Assembly: GCA_041741455.1 (NCBI GenBank)
Contig: JBGSJZ010000152.1
Location: 1-64,000, forward strand
Origin: CALESS01 sp041741455
Lineage (GTDB): Bacteria; Chloroflexota; Anaerolineae; Anaerolineales; Anaerolineaceae
DNA: 64,000 nt
Direction: 5' to 3'
The notes under the pieces are model-generated. The model was not told where the DNA came from and did not search any database. It worked only from the letters and a program-made list of their open reading frames with translations. Positions 33,524-42,810 of the stretch are shown here, piece by piece. A program made the position numbers and the translations under genes. The number at the start of each line of letters is the position of its first letter. The stretch's first letter is position 1.

Positions 33524-35252
33524 GATTTCAACCAAATCTGTGGTTAAATCTCTGGATCTACTTCTGCCTGAATTTGTCACACCTGATACCCGGGCCGGTT
33601 ACCAGGGGTTCATTGTTTCTCCTGAACACCTTATACAGACCGTCAAATCCATTAAAGAAGAGATGCAATATGATTATCTTTCTTCACTCACCGCAGTGGA
33701 TTACCTTGCTGAAGGCAAGTTTGAGGTAGTCTACCATTTTTACCGTACAACGGGGGGGGGAGCGCTGGTCCTTAAAACTCAAGTGTCGCGTGAGACTGCC
33801 GTTGTTCCTTCGTTGGTCCCGCTTTTCCCGGGAGCAGAATTTCAGGAGCGTGAAGTTTATGATATGTTTGGAATTCGATTTTCCGGGCACCCAGACCTCC
33901 GAAGAATTCTGATGTGGGAAGGATATGCCGGCTGGCCATTGCGCAAAGATTTCCGTGAACCTTTTGCGGAAGAAGATGTGAAACCTTTCAAGAGCCGCTG
34001 GCCGGAAGGACATATCGTGCGGGCTGAGGAGAAGAACCCATTTCAAGATAACCTGCAATTTCCACCAGGTTTCAACCCTGAAACCTGGATTCCAGAGGGA
34101 GATGAAGCAGTATACAAGGTACTTAGGCGATTAACTGGTGAGGGTGAATTACAAACCGATCGCATGATTGTCAACCTGGGTCCGCAACACCCTTCTACAC
34201 ATGGTGTTTTTCGAATGGTGGTAGCACTGGATGGCGAAACGGTACTGGGATTAAAACCTGTGATTGGATATTTACATCGTAATCATGAAAAGATCGGAGA
34301 GCGGAATACTTACCTGGGAAATATGCCTTTCACCGATCGGTTGGATTACATCTCCTCGATGAGTAACAACTTTGGATATGCCCTGGCGGTGGAAAAGCTT
34401 TTGGGGATCACTCCTCCAGAACGGGCTGAGTATATCCGGGTGATCATGGCCGAACTCACCCGAATTGTCAGCCACATGATTTCCATTGGTTTTCTGCTCA
34501 ACGACCTTGGAGCGTTTTTTACTCCCTCACTTTATTCTTTGGAAGAGCGGGAACTCATCGTAGATATTTTTGAAGCAGTTTCTGGCTCTCGAATGATGTG
34601 TAATTACTTCCGCTTTGGCGGCGTTGCCAGAGATTTTCCCGATGGAATTCACAAGAAAATTCGCGACCTGGTGTTTGACCGCCTGCCGAGAAAAATCGAC
34701 GACATCGATAAGTATTTAACCAAAAACGAAATTGTTCGGATGCGTTGTGAAGGGATCGGTGTTTTACGACCTGAAGAAGCCATTGCACTTTCGGCTGCTG
34801 GGTCGATCTTAAGGGCATCGGGTGTACCATATGATGTGCGGCGGGCGGATCCTTACAGCATCTATGAACGGTTTGATTTTGATGTTATATATGGAGTGCA
34901 TGGCGATGTCTATGATCGGTACCTGGTACGGTTGGGGGAAATTCGCCAATCTTTGAAAATATTACAGCAAGCCATTGATGCGATGCCTGAAGGGCCGATA
35001 CTGACCGGGAAACCTCAGCATACCGTGCGCGTTCCAGTTGGCGAATCTTATGGCCGAGTGGAAGGACCGAAAGGTGAATTGGGATATTATCTTGTCTCCA
35101 ATGGCAAACCGAATCCCTATCGGTATCATATTAGGCCGCCATCATTTATCAACATAACGGGACTGGAGTTCATGGCGCGCGGCGGAAAAGTGGCGGATGC
35201 TGTGGTGATCCTCGGGTCGATTGACATCGTTCTGGGTGAAGTGGATCGGTAG
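33516..35252 (+). CDS. nuoCD: NADH-quinone oxidoreductase subunit C/D fusion
   Basis: 578 residues. Residues 1-170 are NuoC-like (EREVYDMFGIRFSGHPDLRRILM, key REVYDMFGI), with a short linker. Residues about 210-578 are NuoD-like (NLGPQHPSTHGVFR, GYLHRNHEKIGE, ending GSIDIVLGEVDR). NuoD-type, not hydrogenase-type, because the nickel-binding CxxC pairs are missing. It forms the quinone-reduction module with NuoB and NuoI. A GGGGGAGGTGAC site precedes the start. A run of nine G at 33752-33760 lies inside the NuoC part. Confidence 0.96.
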   Translation: MSEISTKSVVKSLDLLLPEFVTPDTRAGYQGFIVSPEHLIQTVKSIKEEMQYDYLSSLTAVDYLAEGKFEVVYHFYRTTGGGALVLKTQVSRETAVVPSLVPLFPGAEFQEREVYDMFGIRFSGHPDLRRILMWEGYAGWPLRKDFREPFAEEDVKPFKSRWPEGHIVRAEEKNPFQDNLQFPPGFNPETWIPEGDEAVYKVLRRLTGEGELQTDRMIVNLGPQHPSTHGVFRMVVALDGETVLGLKPVIGYLHRNHEKIGERNTYLGNMPFTDRLDYISSMSNNFGYALAVEKLLGITPPERAEYIRVIMAELTRIVSHMISIGFLLNDLGAFFTPSLYSLEERELIVDIFEAVSGSRMMCNYFRFGGVARDFPDGIHKKIRDLVFDRLPRKIDDIDKYLTKNEIVRMRCEGIGVLRPEEAIALSAAGSILRASGVPYDVRRADPYSIYERFDFDVIYGVHGDVYDRYLVRLGEIRQSLKILQQAIDAMPEGPILTGKPQHTVRVPVGESYGRVEGPKGELGYYLVSNGKPNPYRYHIRPPSFINITGLEFMARGGKVADAVVILGSIDIVLGEVDR

Positions 35253-35261
35253 GAGGAGAAA

Positions 35262-35885
35262 ATGAATGGCATTGAGATTTTAAAAGGATTAACTATCACC
35301 CTGAGGCATTTTGTCGATACCTATATTGTGGACATCGTAAAGGGCCGTAAGCACTATTTCACTCCCGAAGGGATTCAAAGCCGGGCTGAAGCGGATACGC
35401 GTGGCATTTTTACGGTTCAGTATCCTGAAGAGAAGGTGCCTGTACCCGAAGAATTTCGTTATTTTCCATTCCTTGTTTATGATGTCAAGGAAGATGGATC
35501 AAAAGTTGTTCGCTGTACATCTTGTGGGATTTGCTCCAAAGTGTGTCCTCCTCAATGCATCTGGATCGTACGCTCGGTGGATCCAGAGACGAAAAAACCC
35601 ATTCCATCACCGGCTGAGTTTTATATTGATGTCGATATTTGCATGAATTGTGGTTTTTGTGCGGAATTTTGCCCATTCGACGCCATCAAGATGGATCATG
35701 ATTACGAAATTGCTTCTTACGACAGAACAACTACCCACATATTTGATCTGCAAAAACTGTTAAAACCAGCCAGTTATTATGAAAAAATCCGACCAGTAAA
35801 TGCAGAAAGTGAAGATCGAGTGCGGGCCGAAAAAGAAGCTGCAAAAAATGCGCCTAAGAAACCAGTTCAGGAAGCCAGCACTTAG
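35262..35885 (+). CDS. nuoI: NADH-quinone oxidoreductase subunit I
   Basis: 207 residues with two [4Fe-4S] motifs, CTSCGICSKVCPPQCI and CMNCGFCAEFCPFDAI, near residues 86 and 127. These are the N6a and N6b clusters carrying electrons to NuoB. AGGAGG lies before the ATG and 9 bp separate it from nuoCD. The acidic and alanine-rich C-terminal tail is longer than the core family. Genes for the membrane arm (A, H, J-N) and the NADH module (E, F, G) are not here. Confidence 0.95.
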   Translation: MNGIEILKGLTITLRHFVDTYIVDIVKGRKHYFTPEGIQSRAEADTRGIFTVQYPEEKVPVPEEFRYFPFLVYDVKEDGSKVVRCTSCGICSKVCPPQCIWIVRSVDPETKKPIPSPAEFYIDVDICMNCGFCAEFCPFDAIKMDHDYEIASYDRTTTHIFDLQKLLKPASYYEKIRPVNAESEDRVRAEKEAAKNAPKKPVQEAST

Positions 35886-35914
35886 CTCAATCCCTTGAGA
35901 CAGGATGGACACCG

Positions 35915-36256
35915 ATGTATAATTCCGAGACGGAAGTTCTTTTCCCTTTGCGATTTTCAAGCGCATTAGCTGACTTGCGCGATGAAGGCTGGAAATCACT
36001 CGTTGAGAATGTGAACAGCAACCAAGCACCTCGGGCAGTAAAAATTGGTTTCATTCTAATGATGGTTCGTCTGAATGGTTGCATTGGATGTAATGCTGAT
36101 TCTTATCGGGCAATGAAAGGGTGCACAGCCTGTGCCCGGCAGACCATTCGAAGATTCCGAAATTCAGAGCAAGAATTATTGAACCTGTACGAACAGGCCC
36201 GATTGGAAGCTGAACATTTTCTGGAAAAACAGGAAAACCATAGAAATATTGGATAA
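35915..36256 (+). CDS. Small Cys-containing conserved protein in the nuo operon
   Basis: 113 residues, soluble. Four Cys occur in GCIGCNADSYRAMKGCTACA (residues about 52-71), arranged as two CxxC pairs. This fits metal or Fe-S binding. The rest is helical and charged. The family is not recognized by name. Located 29 bp after nuoI and 14 bp before mrp, it is likely co-transcribed, and a role in Fe-S delivery or assembly of the complex is a guess from context. AGGATGG lies upstream of the ATG. Confidence 0.7.
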   Translation: MYNSETEVLFPLRFSSALADLRDEGWKSLVENVNSNQAPRAVKIGFILMMVRLNGCIGCNADSYRAMKGCTACARQTIRRFRNSEQELLNLYEQARLEAEHFLEKQENHRNIG

Positions 36257-36270
36257 GAAGAAGGATTTTG

Positions 36271-37359
36271 ATGGCAAATAAAGTAAAGATTACTGGTAAT
36301 GATGTTCTAAAGGCACTTGGTCAAGTACAAGAACCCGAATTGCATCAGGATTTGGTCTCCCTGAATATGATCAGGGATGTTGAGGTTGACGACGAAGGCC
36401 GGGTTTCTTTCGTGATTATGTTAACTACACCGGCATGCCCGCTGCGTGGTAGGATTGAAAACGAAGCAAAGCAGGCTGTTTTAGGTTTAAACGGCGTCCG
36501 AGAAGTTAATATCATTATGGACTCGTCCGTCCCGGATGATGGAAGAGTGCGCGGTTTGTTAAAACTGCCCGTAAAAAATGCAGTGGCGATTGCTTCGGGT
36601 AAAGGTGGTGTTGGGAAATCCACTGTCGCTGTAAATGTGGCGGTCGCTTTGGCTCAAACAGGCGCTAAAGTCGGCCTTTTGGATGCAGATATCTACGGAC
36701 CAAATATCCCTACCATGATGGGGGTGAATCGCTTACCACCGCCTGAAGACGGAAAACTGGTACCAGCCAAGACTTTTGGCGTGAAAATGATGTCTATCGG
36801 GTTCTTGGTGAAACCAGGACAGCCATTAATCTGGCGCGGCCCGATGTTGCACTCGGCTATCCGTCAATTCCTGACGGATGTTGATTGGGGAGAGTTGGAT
36901 TATCTGATCATTGACTTGCCGCCGGGCACCGGGGATGCGCAACTCAGCCTGGCTCAGTCAGTTCCGTTATCTGGTGGTGTAATTGTCACCTTGCCACAGC
37001 AGGTTTCTTTGGAGGATGCCAGTAGAGGGCTTGCAATGTTTAGAGAACTACAAGTTCCCATACTGGGAGTGGTGGAAAATATGAGTTACCTCATCCTGCC
37101 AGATGGAAACCGGATGGAAGTATTTGGTAGGGGTGGTGGTCAGCAATTAGCAACCATGGCAGGAGTGCCATATTTTGGCGAGATACCTATGGAAGCTGAA
37201 GTTCGGATGAGTGGGGACGAAGGTAAGCCGATCGTCGTTGCTAATCCAGAGTCACCAGCAGCACTTGCACTTACCAAAATCGCCAAGCTAATTGCTGCTG
37301 GTCTTAGTGTCGCGGCTCTTAGCGGCAATAGCAGCGTACAAATCAAGATGATTGGATGA
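36271..37359 (+). CDS. Mrp/NBP35 (ApbC/Ind1) family Fe-S carrier ATPase
   Basis: About 362 residues from the ATG at 36271, with AAGGA upstream. An adjacent TTG at 36268 is unlikely. Residues 1-95 are an MIP18 (DUF59) domain. The deviant Walker A ASGKGGVGKSTVAVN is near 109, with further signatures GLLDADIYGPNIP and DLPPGTGDAQLSLAQ. The C-terminal CPxC motif that bridges a [4Fe-4S] cluster in many members is replaced by LILPDGNRM, as in a bacterial subgroup. A close relative, Ind1, helps assemble complex I, so the position after nuoB-CD-I suggests a similar role. Confidence 0.9.
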   Translation: MANKVKITGNDVLKALGQVQEPELHQDLVSLNMIRDVEVDDEGRVSFVIMLTTPACPLRGRIENEAKQAVLGLNGVREVNIIMDSSVPDDGRVRGLLKLPVKNAVAIASGKGGVGKSTVAVNVAVALAQTGAKVGLLDADIYGPNIPTMMGVNRLPPPEDGKLVPAKTFGVKMMSIGFLVKPGQPLIWRGPMLHSAIRQFLTDVDWGELDYLIIDLPPGTGDAQLSLAQSVPLSGGVIVTLPQQVSLEDASRGLAMFRELQVPILGVVENMSYLILPDGNRMEVFGRGGGQQLATMAGVPYFGEIPMEAEVRMSGDEGKPIVVANPESPAALALTKIAKLIAAGLSVAALSGNSSVQIKMIG

Positions 37360-37363
37360 TCGA

Positions 37364-38272
37364 ATGGAACAGAAAACAAAAAATATTATTGGAGTTCGGT
37401 TTTCCAAAGTTGGGAAAATTTACCACTTTGATGGGAGCCATCTTCAGGATTTAAAAATGGGAGACCCGGTGATCGTCGAAACCAGCCGGGGCATGCAACT
37501 TGGTTTTGTAGCGCAAATCACCCAGCAAACTACTGAAACTCCAGAAGGCGGGCTCAAACCCGTTCAGCGTCAAGCCACTCCCAGGGATTTGCTCCTACGA
37601 CAGGGTTGGCAACAAAAAGAAGAAGAATCGGTATCAGTTTGCAAAGCGCGAGCTGTTGAAATTCGACTTAGTGGGATTAAGATTATTGCTTCAGAATATA
37701 GTTTTGACGGAAGCCGTTTGACATTCTTTTTCAGCACAGAGAATGAGGAAGGAAGAGCAGATCTTAAGTCTTTACGATCTGATATGCAAAAACTATATTC
37801 CCCTGCAGCAGTGGAAATGCGTCAGGTAGGCCCCCGGGATGTAGCCAAGATATTAGGCGGAATGGGCGCGTGTGGTTTAGAATCCCGGTGTTGTGCTCAG
37901 TTTTTAACCGACTTTTCTTCGATTTCCATCAAAATGGCGAAGGAACAAAATATCAGCTTGACACCAGCAGAGATTACTGGAATGTGTGGACGTCTACGTT
38001 GCTGTTTGAGTTATGAATACGAGGTTTATACGGAAGCCCGCCAAAGGCTGCCGCGCCGGAAAGCCCGGGTGAAGACACCGATCGGAGAGGGTAAAGTCAT
38101 CGATGTGGCTCCATTGCGGGAAGTAGTTTTTGTTGAGATCCCCGATGTTGGGGTGCGCGAGTTTCCAGCTGAGGAAATCCAAATTTTGGATTCCATTGAT
38201 CAACCTGGAGGAAAGCCGCCCTGCCAGAACTGTTCAAAACAGCCTAATAGTTCCGAGGAAGAGCACGCATGA
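37364..38272 (+). CDS. ricT: PSP1/RicT (YaaT)-like protein
   Basis: About 302 residues from the ATG at 37364. A TTG at 37352 overlaps the mrp stop. The PSP1 C-terminal domain is present, with the family cysteines in CGLESRCCAQF and GMCGRLRCCLSYE. In Bacillus the homolog RicT joins RicA and RicF in a complex with Fe-S clusters that promotes mRNA processing and phosphorelay. Here RicA/F are absent from the neighbourhood. The last coding bases overlap the next gene by 4 nt (ATGA). Function in this organism is inferred from family only. Confidence 0.9.
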   Translation: MEQKTKNIIGVRFSKVGKIYHFDGSHLQDLKMGDPVIVETSRGMQLGFVAQITQQTTETPEGGLKPVQRQATPRDLLLRQGWQQKEEESVSVCKARAVEIRLSGIKIIASEYSFDGSRLTFFFSTENEEGRADLKSLRSDMQKLYSPAAVEMRQVGPRDVAKILGGMGACGLESRCCAQFLTDFSSISIKMAKEQNISLTPAEITGMCGRLRCCLSYEYEVYTEARQRLPRRKARVKTPIGEGKVIDVAPLREVVFVEIPDVGVREFPAEEIQILDSIDQPGGKPPCQNCSKQPNSSEEEHA

Positions 38273-38988
38273 CGTATTTGGATCATTGGGATTGTCCAAA
38301 AACGATCCTGGTCATGTTAGCTCATCCGGATGATCCGGATTTTTTCTGCGGAGCAACGATTGCAAGATGGACAAGAGCCGGGCATGATGTGTTTTATTGT
38401 TTATTCACCCGAGGTGATAAGGGCTCGAATGACCCTAGCATACCGCCGCACGAGTTGGCAATCCTGCGCGAGAAGGAACAACGTTCTGCTGCAAACATTT
38501 TAGGAGTGAAATCAGTAGAATTCCTCGATTACAGGGATGGCGAACTTATGCCAAGTCTGAAAGCTCGGAAGGATGTGGTGAGAGTAATCCGGCGAATACG
38601 GCCTGAGGTCTTAGTCACATGTGATCCTACTCATTATTTTGTCAGGGACACATACTTAAATCACCCCGATCATCGGATGGCTGGCCAGATAGTCCTGGAT
38701 GGATATTTTCCAGCAGCAGGAAACCCAATGTTCTTTCCGGAATTAATAGCTGAAGGCCTTCAACCCCATTCAGTGAAAGAGATCTGGATATCGTTGGCAG
38801 AACACCCGAACGTCAATCTGGATGTTACCGATACATGGGAATTAAAATTACAGGCACTTAAGGAACACAAAAGCCAAATTGGCGATCCTATGGCTTTGGA
38901 TGAGCGTATGAAAAGTCGACACACTACTGACAGCACCGATGAAGCACCGAGATACGAAGAGATGTTTCACCGTCTGACGTTTGGATAA
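38269..38988 (+). CDS. PIG-L family N-acetylglucosaminyl deacetylase-like protein
   Basis: 239 residues. The zinc-binding AHPDDPDFFCG motif is near residue 18, with TRGDKGSND and the second His motif NHPDHRMAG near 130. Members deacetylate GlcNAc-linked compounds (for example BshB or MshB in thiol synthesis, or LmbE-like roles). Which substrate applies here is unknown. It is translationally coupled to ricT by ATGA and followed after 3 bp by the M20 hydrolase gene, the end of the long plus-strand run that starts at nuoB. Confidence 0.9.
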   Translation: MTYLDHWDCPKTILVMLAHPDDPDFFCGATIARWTRAGHDVFYCLFTRGDKGSNDPSIPPHELAILREKEQRSAANILGVKSVEFLDYRDGELMPSLKARKDVVRVIRRIRPEVLVTCDPTHYFVRDTYLNHPDHRMAGQIVLDGYFPAAGNPMFFPELIAEGLQPHSVKEIWISLAEHPNVNLDVTDTWELKLQALKEHKSQIGDPMALDERMKSRHTTDSTDEAPRYEEMFHRLTFG

Positions 38989-38991
38989 AAA

Positions 38992-40176
38992 ATGATCGAT
39001 TATCTTCTGAAAGCCAGAGATTTGTTTGATTACTCGAAAAGGTTGAGGCGAGATTTTCATCAACACCCAGAATTAGGATTTCAGGAACTGCGAACAGCCA
39101 GCATTGTGGAGCGCGACCTATTGGAAATGGGAATCGAGGTCACAACTGGAATTGCTAAAACCGGTGTGATGGGAAAATTAAAGGGCGGTCGACCGGGAAA
39201 AACAATCCTACTTCGTTTTGACATGGATGCTCTGCCTATTATTGAACTAAATCAAACCAACTATACATCTCAAAATCCTGGAGTTATGCATGCCTGTGGT
39301 CACGATGGGCACACCTCCATCGGTCTAACTGTGGCTAGGATTCTATCCGAACAGCGAAATGAAATTTGCGGGACGATCAAATTCATTTTTCAACCGGCTG
39401 AAGAGGGCTTGGGTGGGGCAGTTGGGATGATATCAGAAGGGGTATTGGGGGATCCCAAGCCGGATTATTGCCTGGCAATGCATTTATGGAATGAAAAGCC
39501 AGTTGGCTGGGTATCGGTGGTTCCTGGACCATTAATGGCTGGTGCGGAATTATTTCATGTCACGATTACAGGTAAAGGTGGTCATGGTGCTCTCCCTCAG
39601 CATGCGCGCGACCCGATTCTAGCCGCAGCGCAAGTAATCACTGCCTTGCAAAGCATAGTTGCCCGAAATGTATCACCTTTACAGACGGCGGTGGTGAGTG
39701 TAACAAAGGTCAGGGCAGGAGATGCATATAACGTAATTCCTCAAACTGCCGAACTTTGGGGAACCATTCGGACATTTGAACCAGAAGTTCGGAAATTGGT
39801 TCTTCAACGATTTGAAGAGATTGTTCGAGGGATTGCTGACGCCATGGGATGCGAGGTTGCTATTGAACAATGGGGGTTGACGCCCGCAGTGGTCAACGAT
39901 CCAGGTATTGCTCAGATTGTAGAGGAAATTGTTAGACAGAATGGGGCTATCCTAATTGATACAACCACCCGAACGATGGTGTCAGAAGACATGGCTGAAT
40001 TTCTCAATCGAATTCCCGGTTGCTTCTTGATGGTTGGCTCTGCAAACGAAGACATTGGTTTGAGCTTTCCACACCACCATCCAAAATTTGATTTTGATGA
40101 AGAAGCATTAATATTTGGAGCAGGTTGGATCTGTGCTTCTGCAATTGGTTTATTGGTACAACAACCTTCCGCTTAG
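38992..40176 (+). CDS. M20D amidohydrolase (hippurate/IAA-amino acid hydrolase-like)
   Basis: 394 residues. The family signatures are HQHPELGFQE at the N-terminus, MHACGHDGHTS (metal ligands Cys and His), QPAEEGLGGA and the dimerization-domain ITGKGGHGALP. It hydrolyses N-acyl amino acids or similar amides. The exact substrate is open. The ATG is 3 bp after the stop of the PIG-L gene, so it is coupled. A gap of 95 bp then separates it from the GntR gene. Confidence 0.92.
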   Translation: MIDYLLKARDLFDYSKRLRRDFHQHPELGFQELRTASIVERDLLEMGIEVTTGIAKTGVMGKLKGGRPGKTILLRFDMDALPIIELNQTNYTSQNPGVMHACGHDGHTSIGLTVARILSEQRNEICGTIKFIFQPAEEGLGGAVGMISEGVLGDPKPDYCLAMHLWNEKPVGWVSVVPGPLMAGAELFHVTITGKGGHGALPQHARDPILAAAQVITALQSIVARNVSPLQTAVVSVTKVRAGDAYNVIPQTAELWGTIRTFEPEVRKLVLQRFEEIVRGIADAMGCEVAIEQWGLTPAVVNDPGIAQIVEEIVRQNGAILIDTTTRTMVSEDMAEFLNRIPGCFLMVGSANEDIGLSFPHHHPKFDFDEEALIFGAGWICASAIGLLVQQPSA

Positions 40177-40271
40177 CAAGTTATTTTTGTCATAATTGAC
40201 AATGATTTTGGGGTTGGTTATACTTAAATCAATTAATTAATCAGATTAATAAGAGTTATCAGCGAGGACTT

Positions 40272-40970
40272 TTGTCTCAGATTTCTGCCCCATACCAATC
40301 AATGTCTGAGTTATTAAGGTACCTGGCGACTGAGCGACGGGATTATGATCGAATTCCAACATTAGTTGAATTAAGCCGGCTATTGGGTATTTCTGTGTCA
40401 TGTATAAGGGAACAGTTAGAAGTAGCACGCTCTTTGGGGATTGTTGAAGTAAAACCAAAAACCGGTATCCGACGAATCCCTTATGAATTTCAATCCACGC
40501 TTCGCCAAAGCCTGACCTATGCTTTAGCAATTGACGAAAATACATTTGAGGCCTTTTCGGATCTGAGAAGCAAAATTGAGTCTGGATATTGGTACCAAGC
40601 AGTCAGCCTTCTCACGAGCGATGACCGAAATGCTTTACTCAAATTTGTTGAGCGTGCTGAAGAAAAAATCCACCGCTTATCACCTCAGATGCCCCATCTA
40701 GAACACCGGAATTTTCACCTTCTGATTTACCACCGATTAGGCAATCCGTTTGTCACTGGTATTCTTGAGAGTTACTGGGAAATGTATGAAACCGTTGGCC
40801 TAAGTATCATTATGGATGTTCCTTATCTGGAAATCGTCTGGAATTTTCACCGGAAGATGGCAGAATCTATTCAGGCAGGGGATTACGATCAAGGATTTGA
40901 AGTCATGCAAGAGCATCTTAAGCTGATACAACAACGCTCAAAGCCAGCCAGAAGACAGCGATTCGAATAA
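40272..40970 (+). CDS. GntR-family regulator with FCD-type ligand domain
   Basis: 232 residues from a TTG at 40272 with GAGG 6 nt upstream. An ATG at 40302 is an alternative. The winged helix at 10-75 (RIPTLVELSRLLGISVSCIREQLEVARSLGIVEV, key LSRLLGISVSCIREQL) and an all-helical FadR C-terminal domain follow. The latter has His residues in HLEHRNFHLLIY and FHRKM that could hold a metal. It sits 32 bp upstream of korA on the same strand and probably controls korAB in response to an organic acid. Confidence 0.85.
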   Translation: MSQISAPYQSMSELLRYLATERRDYDRIPTLVELSRLLGISVSCIREQLEVARSLGIVEVKPKTGIRRIPYEFQSTLRQSLTYALAIDENTFEAFSDLRSKIESGYWYQAVSLLTSDDRNALLKFVERAEEKIHRLSPQMPHLEHRNFHLLIYHRLGNPFVTGILESYWEMYETVGLSIIMDVPYLEIVWNFHRKMAESIQAGDYDQGFEVMQEHLKLIQQRSKPARRQRFE

Positions 40971-41002
40971 AGAGGCTGATTACCATTTTTAAGGAAGATA
41001 AA

Positions 41003-42808
41003 ATGACGCAAACACGCATCGTTAATGATTTTTGTATCACTTTCAGCACCATCAACGGATCCGGTAGCGCTACCGCCAATAATACCCTATTGAGAGCATT
41101 ATTCAAGATGGGGATCCCGGTTTCCGGGAAAAATATATTCCCGTCGAATATTCAGGGGCTGCCAACCTGGTATAGTATCCGGGTCAGCAAAGATGGCTAC
41201 CTGGCCCGGGTGGCAAAAGATGATATTGTGGTTGCTATGAATCCGGCCACGATTGCCAAGGAGTTAGAATATCTGGTACCTGGAGGTGTCATACTGTATG
41301 CTGATGACATCAAGATGCCAGTGATGCGCGAGGATATTATCGCATATCCGATGCCAGTGAAAAAGCTTGTCAGAGAAGCCGACGTCCAGCCGGGATTGCG
41401 TGATTATGTTGCTAACATGGTTTATGTTGGAGTGCTAGCACAATTACTTGGAATTGATTTACAGAAAATATACCTGGCTTTGGATTTTCATTTTAAGGGA
41501 AAGAAGAAGGCAATAGATTCCAATTACAACATTATTCAATCCGCCTCAGATTGGGCAAGAGTAAATCTTGAAAAACGTGATCCCTATTTGGTTGAACCCA
41601 TGAATGGAACGGAAGGTTACGTGATGGCTGAAGGCAATGCTGCATCAGCCCTTGGGGCGATTTTTGGAGGTGTCCAATTTGTGGGTTGGTACCCGATAAC
41701 CCCAGCCTCGACTGTAGCCGAAACCATGAACGAATACCTGCCCATATTTCGCAAAGACCCAGAGACTGGAAAACAATCCTATGTGGTTGTGCAAGCAGAA
41801 GATGAACTTGCAGCAATTGGAATGGCTATCGGAGCAGGTTTTGCCGGCTTGCGATCGATGAGTTCCACCTCCGGCCCTGGGATGAGCCTGATGTCCGAAT
41901 ATCTTGGGCTTGCATACTATTCCGAAGTTCCTGTTGTGGTGGTGAATGTACAGAGGGTTGGTCCGAGTACAGGCTTGCCCACGCGAACTGCTCAAGCTGA
42001 TATAACTCAAGCATACTTTCAAAGCCATGGAGATAAGAACTTTATTCTTTTATTACCGGGATCGGTAACTGAATGTTTTGAGTTCGGTTGGAAAGCCTTT
42101 GATATTGCTGAGCGATTACAGACGCCGGTCATTATCCTGACAGACCTGGATTTAGGTATGAACAATTGGATGACCAAGGCATTTGAGTATCCGGATCAGC
42201 CAATGGATCGTGGAAAAGTCCTCTGGGAAGATGATCTGGAAAAAATGTTGCAAGAACGCAATGGCGATTGGGGGCGTTATTTGGATATTGATGGAGATGG
42301 TATCCCGTATCGGACAGTACCTGGAAACCGGCATCCACGCAGTGCATATTTTGCGCGAGGTACAGGTCATGATCCATATGGCCGATACAGTGAGGAGCCT
42401 GAAATTTGGGAAAAGGGTTTGGAAAGATTGACCAGGAAGATAGAAAATGCACGGACTCTTTGCCCACAACCGGAATTGCATCAATCCAGTTCCAGAATTG
42501 GCATCCTTTCTTTTGGCTCGGCTGACCCGGCGGTTTGTGAAGCCAGGGATATGATGGCTGCAAATGGTCTTCAGACAGATTATCTACGTTTGAGATCGGT
42601 ACCATTTAGCCCGATGGTAAGGGATTTTATTACCAATCATGATGTTGTTTATGTGGTTGAGCTGAATCGAGATGGCCAAATGAAGCAGTTGCTCACGATA
42701 GATAATTCAGAAATGGCTGGGAAACTTGTTTCCGTATGTCATACTGACGGATTACCTTTGACAGCTCAATGGATAGCTGGCAAGATTACAGAATTAGAGG
42801 ACAAGTAA
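41003..42808 (+). CDS. korA: 2-oxoacid:ferredoxin oxidoreductase, fused gamma-alpha subunit
   Basis: 601 residues. Residues 1-190 are the gamma (CoA-related) domain beginning FSTINGSGSATANNTLLRALF. Residues about 205-601 are the alpha domain with GWYPITPASTVAE, AEDELAAIGMAIGAG and SSTSGPGMSLMSEYLG. With korB it makes or uses acyl-CoA by reducing ferredoxin. 2-Oxoglutarate is the usual substrate of this fused architecture, but pyruvate or branched-chain acids cannot be ruled out. AAGGA precedes the start. It is followed 2 bp later by korB. Confidence 0.93.
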   Translation: MTQTRIVNDFCITFSTINGSGSATANNTLLRALFKMGIPVSGKNIFPSNIQGLPTWYSIRVSKDGYLARVAKDDIVVAMNPATIAKELEYLVPGGVILYADDIKMPVMREDIIAYPMPVKKLVREADVQPGLRDYVANMVYVGVLAQLLGIDLQKIYLALDFHFKGKKKAIDSNYNIIQSASDWARVNLEKRDPYLVEPMNGTEGYVMAEGNAASALGAIFGGVQFVGWYPITPASTVAETMNEYLPIFRKDPETGKQSYVVVQAEDELAAIGMAIGAGFAGLRSMSSTSGPGMSLMSEYLGLAYYSEVPVVVVNVQRVGPSTGLPTRTAQADITQAYFQSHGDKNFILLLPGSVTECFEFGWKAFDIAERLQTPVIILTDLDLGMNNWMTKAFEYPDQPMDRGKVLWEDDLEKMLQERNGDWGRYLDIDGDGIPYRTVPGNRHPRSAYFARGTGHDPYGRYSEEPEIWEKGLERLTRKIENARTLCPQPELHQSSSRIGILSFGSADPAVCEARDMMAANGLQTDYLRLRSVPFSPMVRDFITNHDVVYVVELNRDGQMKQLLTIDNSEMAGKLVSVCHTDGLPLTAQWIAGKITELEDK

Positions 42809-42810
42809 AA

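Noticed and set aside
33516..35252. Group 4 [NiFe] hydrogenase large subunit
   Set aside because: The NuoD part lacks both CxxC nickel ligands and ends with the NuoD-type GEVDR tail.
36271..37359. Loss of the CPxC motif in Mrp as an inactivating change
   Set aside because: A recognised bacterial subgroup lacks it; the ATPase motifs are intact.
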